Source: Oreocharis arfaki (taxonomy: Eukaryota; Chordata; Aves; Passeriformes; Paramythiidae). From it: a stretch of DNA of 64,000 nt. The position numbers were made by a program, and so were the translations under genes. The stretch is from assembly GCA_013398015.1 (NCBI GenBank), contig VZRR01004511.1:222263-286262 (forward strand), in the 5' to 3' direction. This document shows positions 49,701-63,532 of this stretch, piece after piece. Numbering within the stretch: the first letter of the stretch is position 1; every line of letters starts with the position of its first letter. The notes below the pieces were generated by a model that saw only the letters and a list, made by a program, of their open reading frames with translations, was not told the origin of the DNA and searched no databases.

Positions 49701-52700
49701 AAAGAAATAAGCTTGTCTGTAAGTTTCATTCATCAATTTTGGTATTGTTTGAAAGCAGTCTTATGAGAATTCTAAGGGAAATATACATTTTTTTTTCCTT
49801 TTCTTTGGGATATTGGATGATGATACTGGTAAGTCTAGACAACTTTATATAGGGATTTTATACTGAAACCCCTTATCCTTTCAGGGAACCCTTTTAGGCT
49901 AACCCTTTCATGTGCTGTGTAGGAACGACAACCCATTTACTGCATGGAACTGAACAGGATGTTTTGATCATGGCGAGTAATTACAGACTTGGGGTTTTAT
50001 TTAATTTTTTTCTTTACTGAGTACCTTTTTTAGTCTGTAGATCAGTTTTTGCTCATAGGACTAAACAAGACTGTTGAGGAGGGTGAAATTTGGCTTTGAG
50101 TGTGCTTTGTTTTCTCTTCTTTTTTTACTTTTCTAATTGACTGGTGTCATTACACTTTCCTTGTAGAAAAGCATCATGTTTGTCAATTTGGTTTTTCATT
50201 AAAAAATTTGGGGAGCTCTGTTTCAAGTTTTTGTGCACTTGGTGATAAAAATAGCAGAAGTACTCACACGGAATTTCTGTTTGCAGTTTCTAGGCAGTGT
50301 AATACACAAATCCAGATTTGAGTTGATGCAGCAAGTAACCCAGAAGACACAGTTTTTGGGTTACATCAAAAAGATGATGTTAATTGAATGCCCAGTGCCT
50401 CATTCAGCATTTCAAATGATACCATGTTGTACAAAAACGTGGGAGGTCTGAAATGAGGGGGATGGAGACAGGCAAGGGTGCCTGAAGTGCATAGGAGTAA
50501 AATGCAGGTTGTAGGTACAAGGTATCCTCAGAATGAACTGTACAATAGCCATGTGGCAGTTTGCCATCCTTTCCATAAATGGCATCCTTTTAGCATTGCT
50601 GCTCAGAAAAGTAATTTGTGGACCACAGATAAAATTATAAAAATAATTAAAAATTATAAAGAATAGAACAAAAAAATAATCCAAATTTTAATTTAGTCAG
50701 CCTTGCTTTATTGTGCTATAACACTCTGGATAATGGAAGGCTGAGTGGTAAAAAGCATGCTGTAACAACAGAAAGTGTTTTTCACTTATGTGTTTGACTC
50801 TTAAATTACTCTGCTTAATGAGATTAAGAAAAAAATCATCAGAGCAAGAATTTGAGGCTGAGAGCTTGAGAAGGTAAAGGCTGATAATGCGAATAGCTTT
50901 CTTACACATACTGTTCCAGTTATATGACTGAAGTGGTTTTTGTAAAGCTGGGCTAAAAGGGACAATTAGTAAATATTATGAAGGCTTCCTTAATGGAGGG
51001 TCTAGAAAATTGCTGTATAAAATAGATTTTGAAAGGAGAAGTAACATGATCTTTCCTGCTCAGTTGCTCCAGATACCATCCTGCTTGTATAAAGATTTTT
51101 ATAACAGCATCAATCCCTTCTGAATCCCTGTGATGCAGATGTCAAACATGTTATTATAAATAGTAGTAGTGTTTTTATATTATAACTTTTTAGCAGACGT
51201 GTCCGTTGTAATGCATGCCAGACAGGAAGAAAAGAAATCCTTGCCCAGCACTGGAAAGAAAACATTCCTTGCAAAGCCTCAATATGGACTATAAATAAAA
51301 GATGTACTGAATTCTCAGTGTTGGGATGAATACAAGGTGGAACCAAGCGTAAGCATTCAGACTTGCCTGCCCAAGAGCACAGCTGAAAGGCTTGGTGTGT
51401 TTTCCCATTTAGATTTTAATGGTAGTTTGTAATGCTAGTGTGAAAACCAAAATTCATTGCCATCAGTTATAAGGCATTTGTAAGTGTTCCAGGATATGGG
51501 TTAACTTGAACTCAAGCTGTCCGTGACAGCTTTGCTATGGCCTTTTTTTGGATGACCTCACATATGAATATATATTGTTACTGCACTGGTCCTTTTAATT
51601 TCTTTCCAGTTATTTTTACCACTGAAATTGTTCCCTTTTAGATCCTCTCTCTGAAGCTGTCACACTTTTCATTGATGCTGAAGAACTCCATCTTTGGGCC
51701 AGTAACTGCCTTTCCTAAAAAATGCAGACTGGTACCACAAGTCCTTGAAAAACATGTTGACCAAGAAATTTTGCTATTTAACATCTTGGAAACGAATGTC
51801 TAAAAGCTGGTAAATATGTTTAAGTATTCCTCCTGTTTTGATGGTTAATACGGCAAAAACTTTTTCTAATAGAGGGCTAGAATTGTCCTGAGATTTCTTG
51901 TTCTCTTCCAAAACAATGTTTGTGATATTCCTCACACTTGCAGTCAGAAAAAAATACAATATGTGCTGTAGACTTATATTAAAATTTTATTCAGGCTTCA
52001 AACATAATGTTTTCTACTATTGTAATAAACACATTTTTTCATCATGAATGAGTTTTGAAAATTGTATATTCTTAGTAATTATGATATTAAACATTAGAGG
52101 GAAAGGTTTAATTTTTGTCCCCAGTTATGCCTAATTTCTACTGAAATTGAGAAATTAGGACCTGGTAGCTTTATCGATCTGTTTAATCATGAATCTCTTT
52201 AGTACTAGACCCAGTCATCATTTTATCTTTAGTTCTATTTTGGGGGTTTTTATTTTCCAGTTTTGAATGCATAGTGCTTTTTCTTTCCAGCCATTTTGTT
52301 CAATACCTTTGCGTAACATTCAGGCATCTTTCTCTAAAAGCCATCTTTTAGCTGATAATTTGTCTCTCTCTACTGGTTTTTAATAAGTAGTCTAAACATG
52401 AGAGACTTTGATCTAGCCTTACCACTGCAATATTTAAGTATCTGTGAGGTAATTTAAATACAAAGTTAACAGCCTACCTTTCTTCCTGTTGCTTCAGCCT
52501 ACAGGAAATACTGTTTATTGCCTAATGCACATATAAAAAATTGGTTTAAAAGAAGATAGATGGTTATATATTCTTAGATACTACTAAGTTCAATTCTTGA
52601 TAAAAAATTTATCTGCAGTATTTTTCTGCATGTGTCTCTTGCTAAGCTGTCAGTTTTCCCCTTCTATTGGAATGTAGCTGCTGCTGGCAGTTGAGGTAGG

Positions 52701-54327
52701 AGTAGATTTAGATTCATTTCCATTATCCACTTTGCAAAAAGAAGTAATTTGTTCTTCTGGCTTTGCCTCCTTAGTATCAGGAATAAAATGGAGTCACTGA
52801 TTTAAGTGCACCCTAGTTTGCTGTCTATCTGGAATATATTGTCATATGAACATGGCTAATCTGTAATTATTTCAGTTTATGGCCTCAAAAAAAATTGCAA
52901 AAAGAAGAGGAAGGATGTCATACTTTCTTCAAGTCCATCCTTCAAATTATTTCATTAAGCACAGATGCACAGTTTGGGAGGTATAGGGAGACTGGGAAGT
53001 CTTGGGATCTTGGGAAATCTAATCAATGAACAGTTCAAGATTGTGAGAGAAGTTATGCTTTCCATGTAGATATGAAGGTGTTTGTCCTCTTCTCTAACTT
53101 TGTTTTTGGGAATTCAAGGAGTTTCTCAACAAGAACTTCTGTAAATACTGCTAAAACAAACTGAGTTTCTTGCTACTGCCAAAATTGGATGTCATTGATC
53201 CATTTCCACCAAAGAGTTTTCCTGGGAAGGTTATATGGAGAACAAAAGTACAGCAATGAGTTGCAACCTACTTCTTCCATCTCAACCTTTTTTTTGGCTG
53301 ATAGATCTTTCTCGTGTACTGGAATAAAACAACAAAACGGAACAAATGGTAGTAGGAGACAATAAAAGACAGTAGGAACAATTCCAGTTTTTTGCCTTTT
53401 GTTGCTGTTAAGAGGGTACCAAGTGTTTTGTTTTCCTTCTTTTGCCTTTTTTTTTTCTACACAATGTTAAATTAAGAAGGTTCTTAATCCAGAATCTCAA
53501 TCATGGGCTAAGGTCCATTTCCCTTGCTTTGAGATAAAGTATTATTTGCAGTTCTGTTTTACAGTGATGGGAGATAAATCACAGAAATATGTGTGATCAC
53601 CTTTCTCAGTCAAAAGGAGTCAGGCTGATATTTACAATTCTAGCATGACACTCATTGTCTTCATGGCTTTAACACCAGGTAACTTAAGACCATCTGGGAC
53701 TGAGCTGATGTCAGGTGCATGTATAGGCCTTTCAGAACAGGAGACAAGTACTCTTGGATCGAGATCATTGCAGTCATCTTGGTGTCAGCCTGTACCTCAT
53801 TGGGGCTTACTGAAATATGCTTTTTCCTGTTAAAAAAATGTTTTTGTGTCTAACTTTGGAAGAATTCTGCCACTATAGCATCTGGATCCTTGACAGAATC
53901 AAAACTAAACACGTAAATGAGATTCAGAAAGCTGTCCTTAAATCCTACAGGTTAAGGAGAATATTAGTGCTTCTCCCTAATAAAGCAGGTGGTTTATTGC
54001 CTCTTCTAGCTTGCAGGTGACAGACCCGAGGTCCCTTTTCTGGGAGCTGGCCTGTGGTCCCACCCCTCAGGAGGGATCTGTCCCAGCAGGCGCTGCTAGA
54101 CGCCCCCACTGGCATGGGCACAAGCAGGGCATTATTCCCCTGCCGTGGGGAAATTCAACCTTTAAGCAAAATTATTTTTGTTCTTTTTATCAGCCTAAAG
54201 TTTTCTGTGCTTTCTAAGATGTATGTAGCTTCTGAGAAAGCAGTTGTCATTTGTGGTTGTGGTCAGCATGTTTTAATCTGATGTCTCACCTTTGCTATCT
54301 ATTTGCGAAGTCTTTTTCAGTGAATTT

Positions 54328-54348
54328 CTTTCTTTTTTTTTTTTTTAA
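54328..54348. repeat. T-rich homopolymer tract
   Basis: A run of T interrupted by a C, next to AAAG and another T-run. It is a simple low-complexity sequence in the intron. Confidence 0.75.
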
Positions 54349-55334
54349 AGTTTTTTTAAATTTGCTGAAGCTATTACACAGTTGCTTGTGAAGATCTAAT
54401 AAAACTGACCATGCAGCTCTGAACATACAAAGTGACACATGCCTTCTTTGTTTCTTTAAATCATAGTGTGAATTTATTCCAGCACTCTGGTTGATTGGCA
54501 TGAGTTCAGTTCAGCTGGGGTGAAAACAAACCAATCCAGCTTGATGGCCTGAAAGGGGCAGTGGGTATATGGCATGGAGTGGGTCCTGTACCCTTGCAAC
54601 ACTGAGTCTGATTCAGGAAGAAGTGGATTCTAAAGGTGCACTGCAGGGTTCAGGTGGAGGAAGCACCTGAGTGTCTGGTTCAGAGCCATCTAATACTGAT
54701 GTTAAGAGTGTCTAGTACTGATCAGCTGGCAGGCCAAGACTGAATCTCTGTGGCCTGTCCTTCATGGTAGGTACTAGTTTGCTTTCAGCTTCTATTTTTC
54801 ACAGATTACTAGAAACTTCTTTCCTTTGAGGCTTTTCTCATTGTTAAGTTCAACTGAGAATTGTAGAGCAAGATCGTTTTTTTCTTTTGTTAAGGAATTT
54901 GTGTATCACTTGCAAAATGAAATTGCTCTTGCTTGTTTCCAGTGTTTGAATGGCTTGTGCTGAAACCAATTTAAAACTGACAGACCAGGTTCTGTGGCAC
55001 AGCATTCTTTATTCCTAAATATCAAGAATAGAAATGTAATTGCTGCGACAGTTGGAGCAGTTACCTGACTGTGACTGACACTCGGAAAGTAACAGGAGCC
55101 TGGTTATTGCTGAAAAGCATTATGTAGATGTTTTTGTTTTGTTTTTGTTTGGAAAATGTACAAAGGTCAGAATATAAACATGTGCTGTTTTAAAAATGTA
55201 AAGGCAGAGCCAATAAGATGTAGGCATTTATTCCGGAAACCCTACTTTATATTTACTTCTGGCTAGGAACTGACATTGTTTAACTTGTGTTCTGCATTTC
55301 AGGACAAAACAGATTATAGAGCTGTAGAGCTACC

Positions 55335-55350
55335 TTTTTTTTTTTTTTTT
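55335..55350. repeat. Homopolymer T16
   Basis: An uninterrupted run of 16 T in PRKAR2B intron 1. Confidence 0.85.
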
Positions 55351-55750
55351 AAGATGGAGGGATGAATTTAGCTTTTGTCTTAGCAAGAGCTTTTAATGCA
55401 CTACATTTTAGGTAGAATTTTTTTCCCCCTGAAACTAGCCTCATGCCTTTCTTGCACAAATTGTGTATTAGAAATTGAACAGTTGCAATTTTTTTCTAAG
55501 GGCAACTTCTCCTGGTGTGGTTATTGTTTGACATGGGGTTCCGTGTTCCTAGAGTGAGGATCAGATGCATATAACTGATTGTGCCTAAGAGAGTGGAAAG
55601 AAGATTGAAGCTTTGTAGTCTGTAGTTGGAAAGCTACACAAATTCCAGCAAGAATGTGAGGTGAAACTTGGCACCGGATACAAAACTATCACTTTTTTTT
55701 TCCGTTTGTATCAAAAGAAAGTTCTCAGTTTTAAAGAAGTCTTTTTGGTG

Positions 55751-55806
55751 ATCAGTAGTTTTGATATCTAAGATAGTAATCAGTAGTTTTGATATCTAAG
55801 ATAGTA
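55751..55806. repeat. Perfect 28-bp tandem duplication
   Basis: Two identical 28-bp copies, each starting ATCAGTAGTT and ending AGATAGTA, lie at 55751-55778 and 55779-55806. There are no differences between the copies, which suggests a recent event or an assembly duplication. Confidence 0.95.
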
Positions 55807-58482
55807 TGTATTACTTTCATTTGACTGCAGTTTTCTCCTGTTCAGATCCTACATATTTTATGGAAGTGGTTTGATTTCTAAGTAACTTCTTGTTTTAAAA
55901 GCAAAAAGGAGAATTTTGCACTGGACGTGTGAAACAAATGAAAGAGGCATGTTAATCAGAATTATTGGCATGTCTGTAAAACTGGGTAGTGTTCATCTAT
56001 AATAGTTCCAGAAATTTTAAGGTCACGATACAGGAACACCTACAGTGCCTATGAAACTATATGCTTTAGAAAATACATACAGGTCTGTTTTTAATAGACT
56101 GGCCTGACGAAGCTCTTGTAGTACATCAAATTATGATAAAAACATCTTAAAATGATTATATATGGCGCAGTATTGTACCTGAGGGTAACTTCCCATATCC
56201 TGCCAGTCATAAGAGATACTTACAAATTGTGGGAAAAAAAATTATTTTAATACTCTGCTGGTGTGGATGAAATCTGGAAGACAAAGGAGTTTGGGCTGAA
56301 CGCTAAGGTTTGGTCTATTCTAATCACATCCCTTGATGACTATCCTTTAAGGAAGAAGAATGATCCACCAATTAAAAATAGGGCTCTGAGAGTTAAGACA
56401 AATTAGGTTAAACCTTCATGTGTGTCACGGACTTGCTGTGTGCCTTTGAGTAGTTTGCACTGGTGCCTGTAACTTGGTGAAATGGAATTTTGCTGTTCCC
56501 AGCTTGCAGCAGTAGCAGGATGTGTGTGAGGGGTTGTGGAGGGCTCATGTAGCATTGTTTGCCTACAATACTTGAAAAAACTTCTTTATCATAGAGGCCA
56601 GGACCCAGCCGATGCTAGAATTTAAGAAATTTTTATCTGATGCATCATTTTTTTCTGGCCAAATATAGAAAATAATGGGGTTATCTTTGACTGAGAAGTG
56701 CAGGAATACATGAGCAATCAGCAAAGCCCTTGTAAACCGAGGAGACCTGTATGGTTTGGTTAGGCTACAAAGATTGCCCTTCGAAGTGTAATAAACCTGA
56801 GAAAGCTTTGGAGAATTTTGCCATCATCCCATGTAGATTGTATCTGAGCCAGCTTGACTTCTTCCTGGTTTTCCCACAGAAGAGTGCTGGTAAGACTGTT
56901 GATAACCATAGCTTTGTGCTCCGGTGGAAAGAAGAGCGTGTCCCCAAAAGGGTATGAACCCTGTGGGGGGTGCGGGGCAGAGACACGGGGCACACTGCAG
57001 ATGGAAATTCTGCATGAGCCTCAGGGAGCAGGAAAGGGTAAAGCTTTTTGCCTGGCCAGCAGCTGCCCCAAATGGGATCAGCCTTTGTAGGGAGTGGGGC
57101 ATGCTGGGGATGGCCTTGGAGAGCTGCATCCCCAGCAGCCAGTCCTTCTCAACCCGAGCAGAGCAGCACCAGCTCAGCCTTATAGGAAGGAAATGAAGAA
57201 CAGCCTGGACACCGAAGAGATTGCATTACTTGATATTCCTAACTCATACTGTCATTTACCAAATTGTTTATACAAAAGGCACTTGTGTTTGTATGGGCTC
57301 TTGCCATATGACTATTACAGAATCCTACATTAAACCATGTGCTCTTTGGGTCACACTTAACATAAAGGTCATGTATCGACTCAGCCTATAAAAGGTGAAT
57401 AAATTTTTAATCTTAAGTCACTGTCTTTTTTAAAAAAAACCAAAGTTGTCCTTTTTTGTAACTTTATGGGGTTTTTATAAGATCCACTATTAGGACAAAA
57501 AATAGAATTAATTAATTTTTTTCTTGCCCAAAATAATTTTAAACTCCTCATCTTCTCTTGTAGTAACCTAATATGAATGCTGGTAATGTAAGTGAAAAGT
57601 AGTATTTATCCTGGTTTATGAATTGAGTGTCCTTAAATTTCAGAAACTTCCTAAAGCAGTCTGTGTGGGTTTTGGTTTTTTGGGTTTTTTTTCTTTTTTT
57701 GAGAAAGCAAGGTAGAAATGTTAGAAAGTTCCAATTTAATTTACAGAAATGGATTGTTTTTTGGTTTTTTTTCTACTGAGGGCTTAATGTAAAGCACGCA
57801 TGTTCCAGTAAGTTAAAGAAGAAACTCTAGCCTGTCTTTGTGGATACTTGAATATCCAGATCACTAGGCCAGTCTGATTTTTAGCATGCTTGTTTGCACA
57901 TTGTCTTGGCTTCAAGAGGAGAATTTTTAGTGCTTGCCCTTGGAATATGGCATAGCCTGGAAAGTAGGGCATTTTTTTGTGCAGGGGTGTGGGTTGCTAG
58001 TCTGCCATGCACCCAGTCAGGCAGGCTCATCCCTTAGTTTTTTGTTTTCCCTTTTTAATGCAGTCTGGACATTTTCTGTTTACCTGCTCTAAAAGAAATA
58101 GAATTTCTTGAAAGGCAGTGTAGGTTGGGGGAAGACTGTCAGGACAAGTAGCACTTTGTCAGACACAGATTAAAGCATTTCTGCTATTTCCCAAAGCAGA
58201 GAGTCTGAGCAAGATTCCAGTTCTTCTGCGTCTGTTAGTCTGCCTTTGTTCTGGCTCTGTATATTCCTGTTTAGTACCCAAATCTTGGATCACCTTCCCA
58301 GGTAGGTAAGTGTAAATAGACAATGTGAAAATGTGTGTGTTGGACTTCTTGGATGGGTCTAGAGGGAAGGGGTCTTTGGGTCATGACCTATGACATTTAC
58401 TATGATTGGTTTTAGCTGCATTTCAGGTAATGGTGTAATTATCACATGTAATTTTGCTATGGAATCCAAAATGGAAGCATAG

Positions 58483-58535
58483 TAGGTTTTGTTTGGTTTT
58501 GGTTTGTTGTTTGTTTTTTGTTTGTTTGTTTTTTA
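58483..58535. repeat. TTTG-rich low-complexity tract
   Basis: Repeated GTTTG, GGTTTTG and TTTGTTTG words ending in TTTTTTAAAG. It is of the same kind as the tract at 57660-57780. Confidence 0.85.
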
Positions 58536-61500
58536 AAGCCCTCTGTTGGAAGACCATTATTTTATGCCAAGAATTATTTAATTGCCTGATGACTAATCAG
58601 CCTGTTGGAGAGTTTTGCTATCAAGAGTCGTGGAAAGTTGGCCCCTGGTAGGAATCTCACAGATAGTTACTAATGGAAGTCAGGACAATGTTCTCAAGCA
58701 TCCCTAGCCAGGAAAAGAACAAAATGGGTGTGAAAGTGGCTGTGATGTCGAAGTTTACTTACATCAGATGCAACTTTTCAAATGCTGCCCAAACTATTGA
58801 GCAAAATGGAGAAATGCTGAAAAATCCACTACTTGCCATTACTAGACATTTCTGTATGTGATCTACAAGTAATGGAGCTGAAAGACATAATGGGATTTAG
58901 TTTTACATTGTAGAGTGCTTTTAATGCTACTGCAGTATCAAGAAAAGAAATTATAGAAGGTAGATCTTTGTGTCTATACTTTGACCACCCTTTTTCTCAG
59001 GGAATGTTGTTCAGATGCTGCCAGTAATCTCTGTTTCACATTAACACAACAGAAGGTACTGAAATAAATTGGTGTCTGCAACCTCCTTTGCCACTCCTCA
59101 GCTCGCTTGCATGAGTCGATTCATTCAGGACAGAAGAGATATGTCAAATTAATCTGTCCATAAGGCCTGTTCAGCTGTGGGATCTCTTAGGCCTCTCCAT
59201 TCTCTTGAAAAAACAAGTTATTTGTCCTCGAAGATTCTATAATTGGGCACAGGTAAGAAGCCATGCAAGAATAGAGACAAGATACATAAAGGGGCTCAAT
59301 TTGCAATACTTGGCATCATTATACACAAATTTTACCTTTGGGGCACAAAAATCTCCACACCAAGTTAGGCAACTGATCTCTCTATTCATTCTCTGTAGTG
59401 TGGGGTATAGTCCTAGAATGTTCTGGGGATGTTCTGAGTTATTACTGTGGAAGAGAAGAACAGTTCGATATGAGTGTACAACTGGAAAATGGTGCTAAGC
59501 AAAGACGTTATACCATATATGCACTATGTTAGTTGCTGTTTGCCTCTTGGCATTGGGACAGTCACATGCAGCAGCTTGGGTCTTTGTTTGATCATGGTCA
59601 TATAAATGTCAGCACAGTTGTATCATGGCTGAGTACAAGACAGAAACTGGGCTGTGCGACATATTGTGCTGTCAGTTGCAACATGCTCTGCATGCATACA
59701 TTTGTGAGAAGAGAGAGAGCGACAACGGGGGTACCATGTCTGAAAACTGAGAGCTAGCCATTTGAGGGGGAAATTTAGGATCAGGATGGTGTGATCATGG
59801 AGATGAGGCCCCTGCTCTGTTTCTGAGCCCTTTGTTCAGTTGCTAGCCATCAAAGGCAATGGGTCTAATTCCTGCCTAGTCACTTGAAAAGTAGTTATCC
59901 CCAATTGCCACCATTCTTTACCTGCCCAGGGGAAAACAACAGCCAGCTGTTTGGTTTTGGAGGTGCCATTTTTAAGATCCTCAGTTCGTTGTTGACAGGA
60001 TGATATGCTGATGTGGTGCTCCTTTGTGTCCTTCTTCATCAATACAGAGAACAATAGTTTATTTTATTGTAAGTCACAGTAGCTCATTGTTGATGGATTT
60101 TTGTTGTTTGCAGTCCTTCAGTTGCTCTGGCAGATCTCACGTGTCTTCAGCAGCACCTGATTGCATTGCTGCTGGAGCAATGTCAACAGGCCAGCATGCA
60201 GCTAACTCAAGATTAAGCCTGTGAAGATTTGTGGAGTCATTTAGGTATCATTGTCACCAGGCATTCTTTGGTAGATTTCTCTATGCCCTTCCATGGCTCT
60301 TAGAGACATTCATGAGGGTCAACCTGAATCACACCTGGGGTCACTATAGTTAGGGCATCATCAGTGGTCTTGTGGATGTGGATAGCGGTTTTGACTGTCG
60401 GAAAGGGAGGTAGATGCTTGTATTATTCGAGTTGAATCTGTATCTCACCTTCTCCTTGGACTCATGTTGTCATGTTGACAAGAGCAGACAAGAGCAGGTA
60501 TTGCCATGGTCTCCAAGGCCTGTGTTGAAGTGAGTGCAGCTGCCAGCACCAGCTGTGTTTCATTCACTTGCTCCTGAGAACTGTAAAGGCCAGATCATGA
60601 AGGGTGCTTTGACCAACAGCTTCACTGTAATCCCCAACAGCTGCTTGCAGTAATTTAGCATTGCACGTATATGGGAAGGGAACAATGAAATATTTTGGAT
60701 TTTATCTTTTCTCTTTCCTCCTCTCTCTTCTACCTTTGACTCAAACTCTTGGATCTCTACACCAGTTTTTTGTAGCCCAGGCTTTTGTTGCTGGTGTTGC
60801 CAAGGTCTGCAGCCTGAGAGTACAGGCATTAACCAGAAACAGAAAAACAAAACCTGGAAGTATCCCAAACCTGTTCTCAGAAGCCACACTCAGACCTGTG
60901 GGATCTGAGCTTGGGGAAGGTGTCAGTCACCAATTTAAGTGACTTCAGTAGATGTGTTCCTAGCTAAGGGGAGGACACTGGGACTTCTTCATTTTGTCAT
61001 TTCACTAACTGGTTTTGTTGGCTGCCAGACATTGGACAGTTTGTCTAATGTGGGAATTATGGTATTTGTTGTTTAACCAGTGGGACATCTGACTAGGAAA
61101 TGGGTGATAGGCTCTGCCTGTGGACTGTTAGGTGTTTTGTTAGTCAGCATGCTGTAGTCAAAGAAGAACTATCCTGCCATCAGTATCACTCATGAGCTTC
61201 TTTTATGTGGTAGGAGTGAGGACAGAATATTCCTTAGGAGCTTCTCTTTTTGGTCATGACTTTTCTAGTTAGATGCTTATATTTATTTTGGTTGGTTGGG
61301 CTTTTTTTTCAATTTTTTTTTCCTGGAACAGTCTCAATTCCATTCTCATTATATTCAAGCAGTAACACTTGGGGTTTGGGCTTTAAATTTTTTTTTTCCT
61401 TTATAGTCACTGTGCTTTCTAATGAAGTACTTCTCTCAGCCTGTCTCTAAAACCAAGTATGGAAAATGTGCTTTGCCTCCTAATGTGAAAGCGAACAAAA

Positions 61501-63485
61501 TTGTCTATTTTAGATCTGAATAGCTGAGAATGAATTATCATGAATGCAAGAGAAACTCCCTTTAAGTACGTAATGTTCTTAAAATATGCAAACTTTAAAA
61601 TATGCATCAAGCCCAAAATCTTACATTTCACCAGGAAGTGAATAAGCAGGCAACGCAGATTGCAGATTATACATATTCATATACTTCTTTATAAAGGTAT
61701 TTTGTACCACACATTTCTGCCAAGGTAGTCCTAGGAACCAAGCAGAGTCTCTGTGTAAAATCTTTGCTTTGGAAAGTTTTAGTGATGTTTGCCCATGTAG
61801 GATTTGTTTTATTAACCTAATAGCAAAGTGGTAAAAACATGAAAAATAGTAGGAAAGCCTGAGTCTTGAAAGGTTTGAGGCTTTAGATTAAACATGGGTA
61901 GTATGAATGTGTATGGGAGAAATTAGTTGTGTTCACCATTGTCAAATGATATAAAATAGATGAGATAATTATAAACTCTACACAAAAGGTGCACTCCCTC
62001 AGAGAAGAATACTGACATCTTCTCCAGCCCACTTCCATCAGTGAGATTGCAATGTTATTCCTTTGTAACAAATATATCTTGCAGGGAGTGTCAAGAGACA
62101 AAAGTCATAGGCCAGAATTTTGTAAAAAATAAACCAGTCAAACAAACCAACCCACCCCTCCCAAAAGGACCTAAAGCACTGTTATCTAATGGTTAAGGGA
62201 AGGAAATCAGGAGAACAGGTCATTCGTGTAAAATCTTCAGTGCTCTAGTTTTCAGTTTGACAGAAATATTGGTTCAAGGACAGGTACAGATTTTTTTATT
62301 TTGTGAGATGGTGAACCTGAAGCAATTATGTCAATTTGATCCTCTACAGGATCCCAGCTGATTTGGGCACTGCTGGTAGAGATTTGGCAGAATGACCAGT
62401 TTTTCTCCTGTTCTGATAGGGAACATGCATATATTAGTGTATATGCTCCAGGCAGCAAAATTAGAAAGCAGAAAAGAACATGAAATGGATCTAAATGCCT
62501 ATGCAGCAGTGTTAGAAAGCAAATAACCACAATATTCCTAAAATAGCTTATGAAATTTCAAGTGAAAAGAAGCCATTTAGAGATGATAAGAAGGTAAGCA
62601 TTACTGACGTTTTATGTCAGATTTTTGGTAGCAGTTGTAAAGTATGCTCTGGCTATAGCAGAATATTCCTTGGAGATGGTAATAAATTAGCAGAGAAGGA
62701 TGTTACTGCAAGTGATGTTTGGTGTCGTGATCATGTTAAAAAAAACCCCAACCGAACAAACTAAAAAACTCCAACCCACTGTGCTGAGGCAGAAATAGGC
62801 AGTTCAGCAAATTGTACAAAACAGAATCTATAGGTGGTGACCACCTGAAGCAGGGCTGCAGGCCTTGGATCTTGGCTCTGTGGGAAGTATTGAGTCTTTC
62901 AGCCCTGGGCATGGCCTAGGAAGGCTGATCTCCCTCCTACATTTATTCCATTGATATTTTTAGGCTCAGTTTTGCTTTCAAAAGGTATTGTCTCTGGTGG
63001 CTAGAATTCTTCTCTCATCCATACTACTACTTTTTATCATATATCCTGAGTAATATGGGGCTCGGGGCAGCAAGTACTCCAGGCCAGGGTTTCCAGACGA
63101 GTGCACATCTTCAGCCTGCACCTAGACAAATTCTAACACAAATTAACTTTTTTACCCTCTGGTATAACAGAAGATTAGAAATATTGCTGTAAATTATATA
63201 TATGTATTTTTCCTCTTATCTAGATTGCTGATTACTTTTAATGAGATAATGACCAAATATACTAGTCACAAGCAATAACAAGGATGAATTTCTAAGGGCA
63301 AACATGCTAAGTAACAGGATGCACATTTAAGATAGAAAAACTCATCAACATCTTCACTCTATTGTTTTAACATGGGACATTAATCTGAAGGAATAGATGT
63401 AAAAATTTTTAAAAATAAAAAAGAAGCCCAAAATCTTGATCAAACTGCTTGGTTGGGAAAAGATCAGTTTTTGAGTCTAAATAAT

Positions 63486-63532
63486 GGGCTGTTTCAGCCC
63501 ATTTCACTGTGTTGGGCCACTGGCCTAACACA
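63486..63532. repeat. Two adjacent hairpins
   Basis: The first is GGGCTG-TTT-CAGCCC (63486-63500), perfect. The second has 11-base arms, 63508-63518 and 63522-63532 around ACT, with one G/T mismatch that would be a G-U pair in RNA from the + strand. Eight bases separate them. They lie in PRKAR2B intron 1. Confidence 0.85.
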
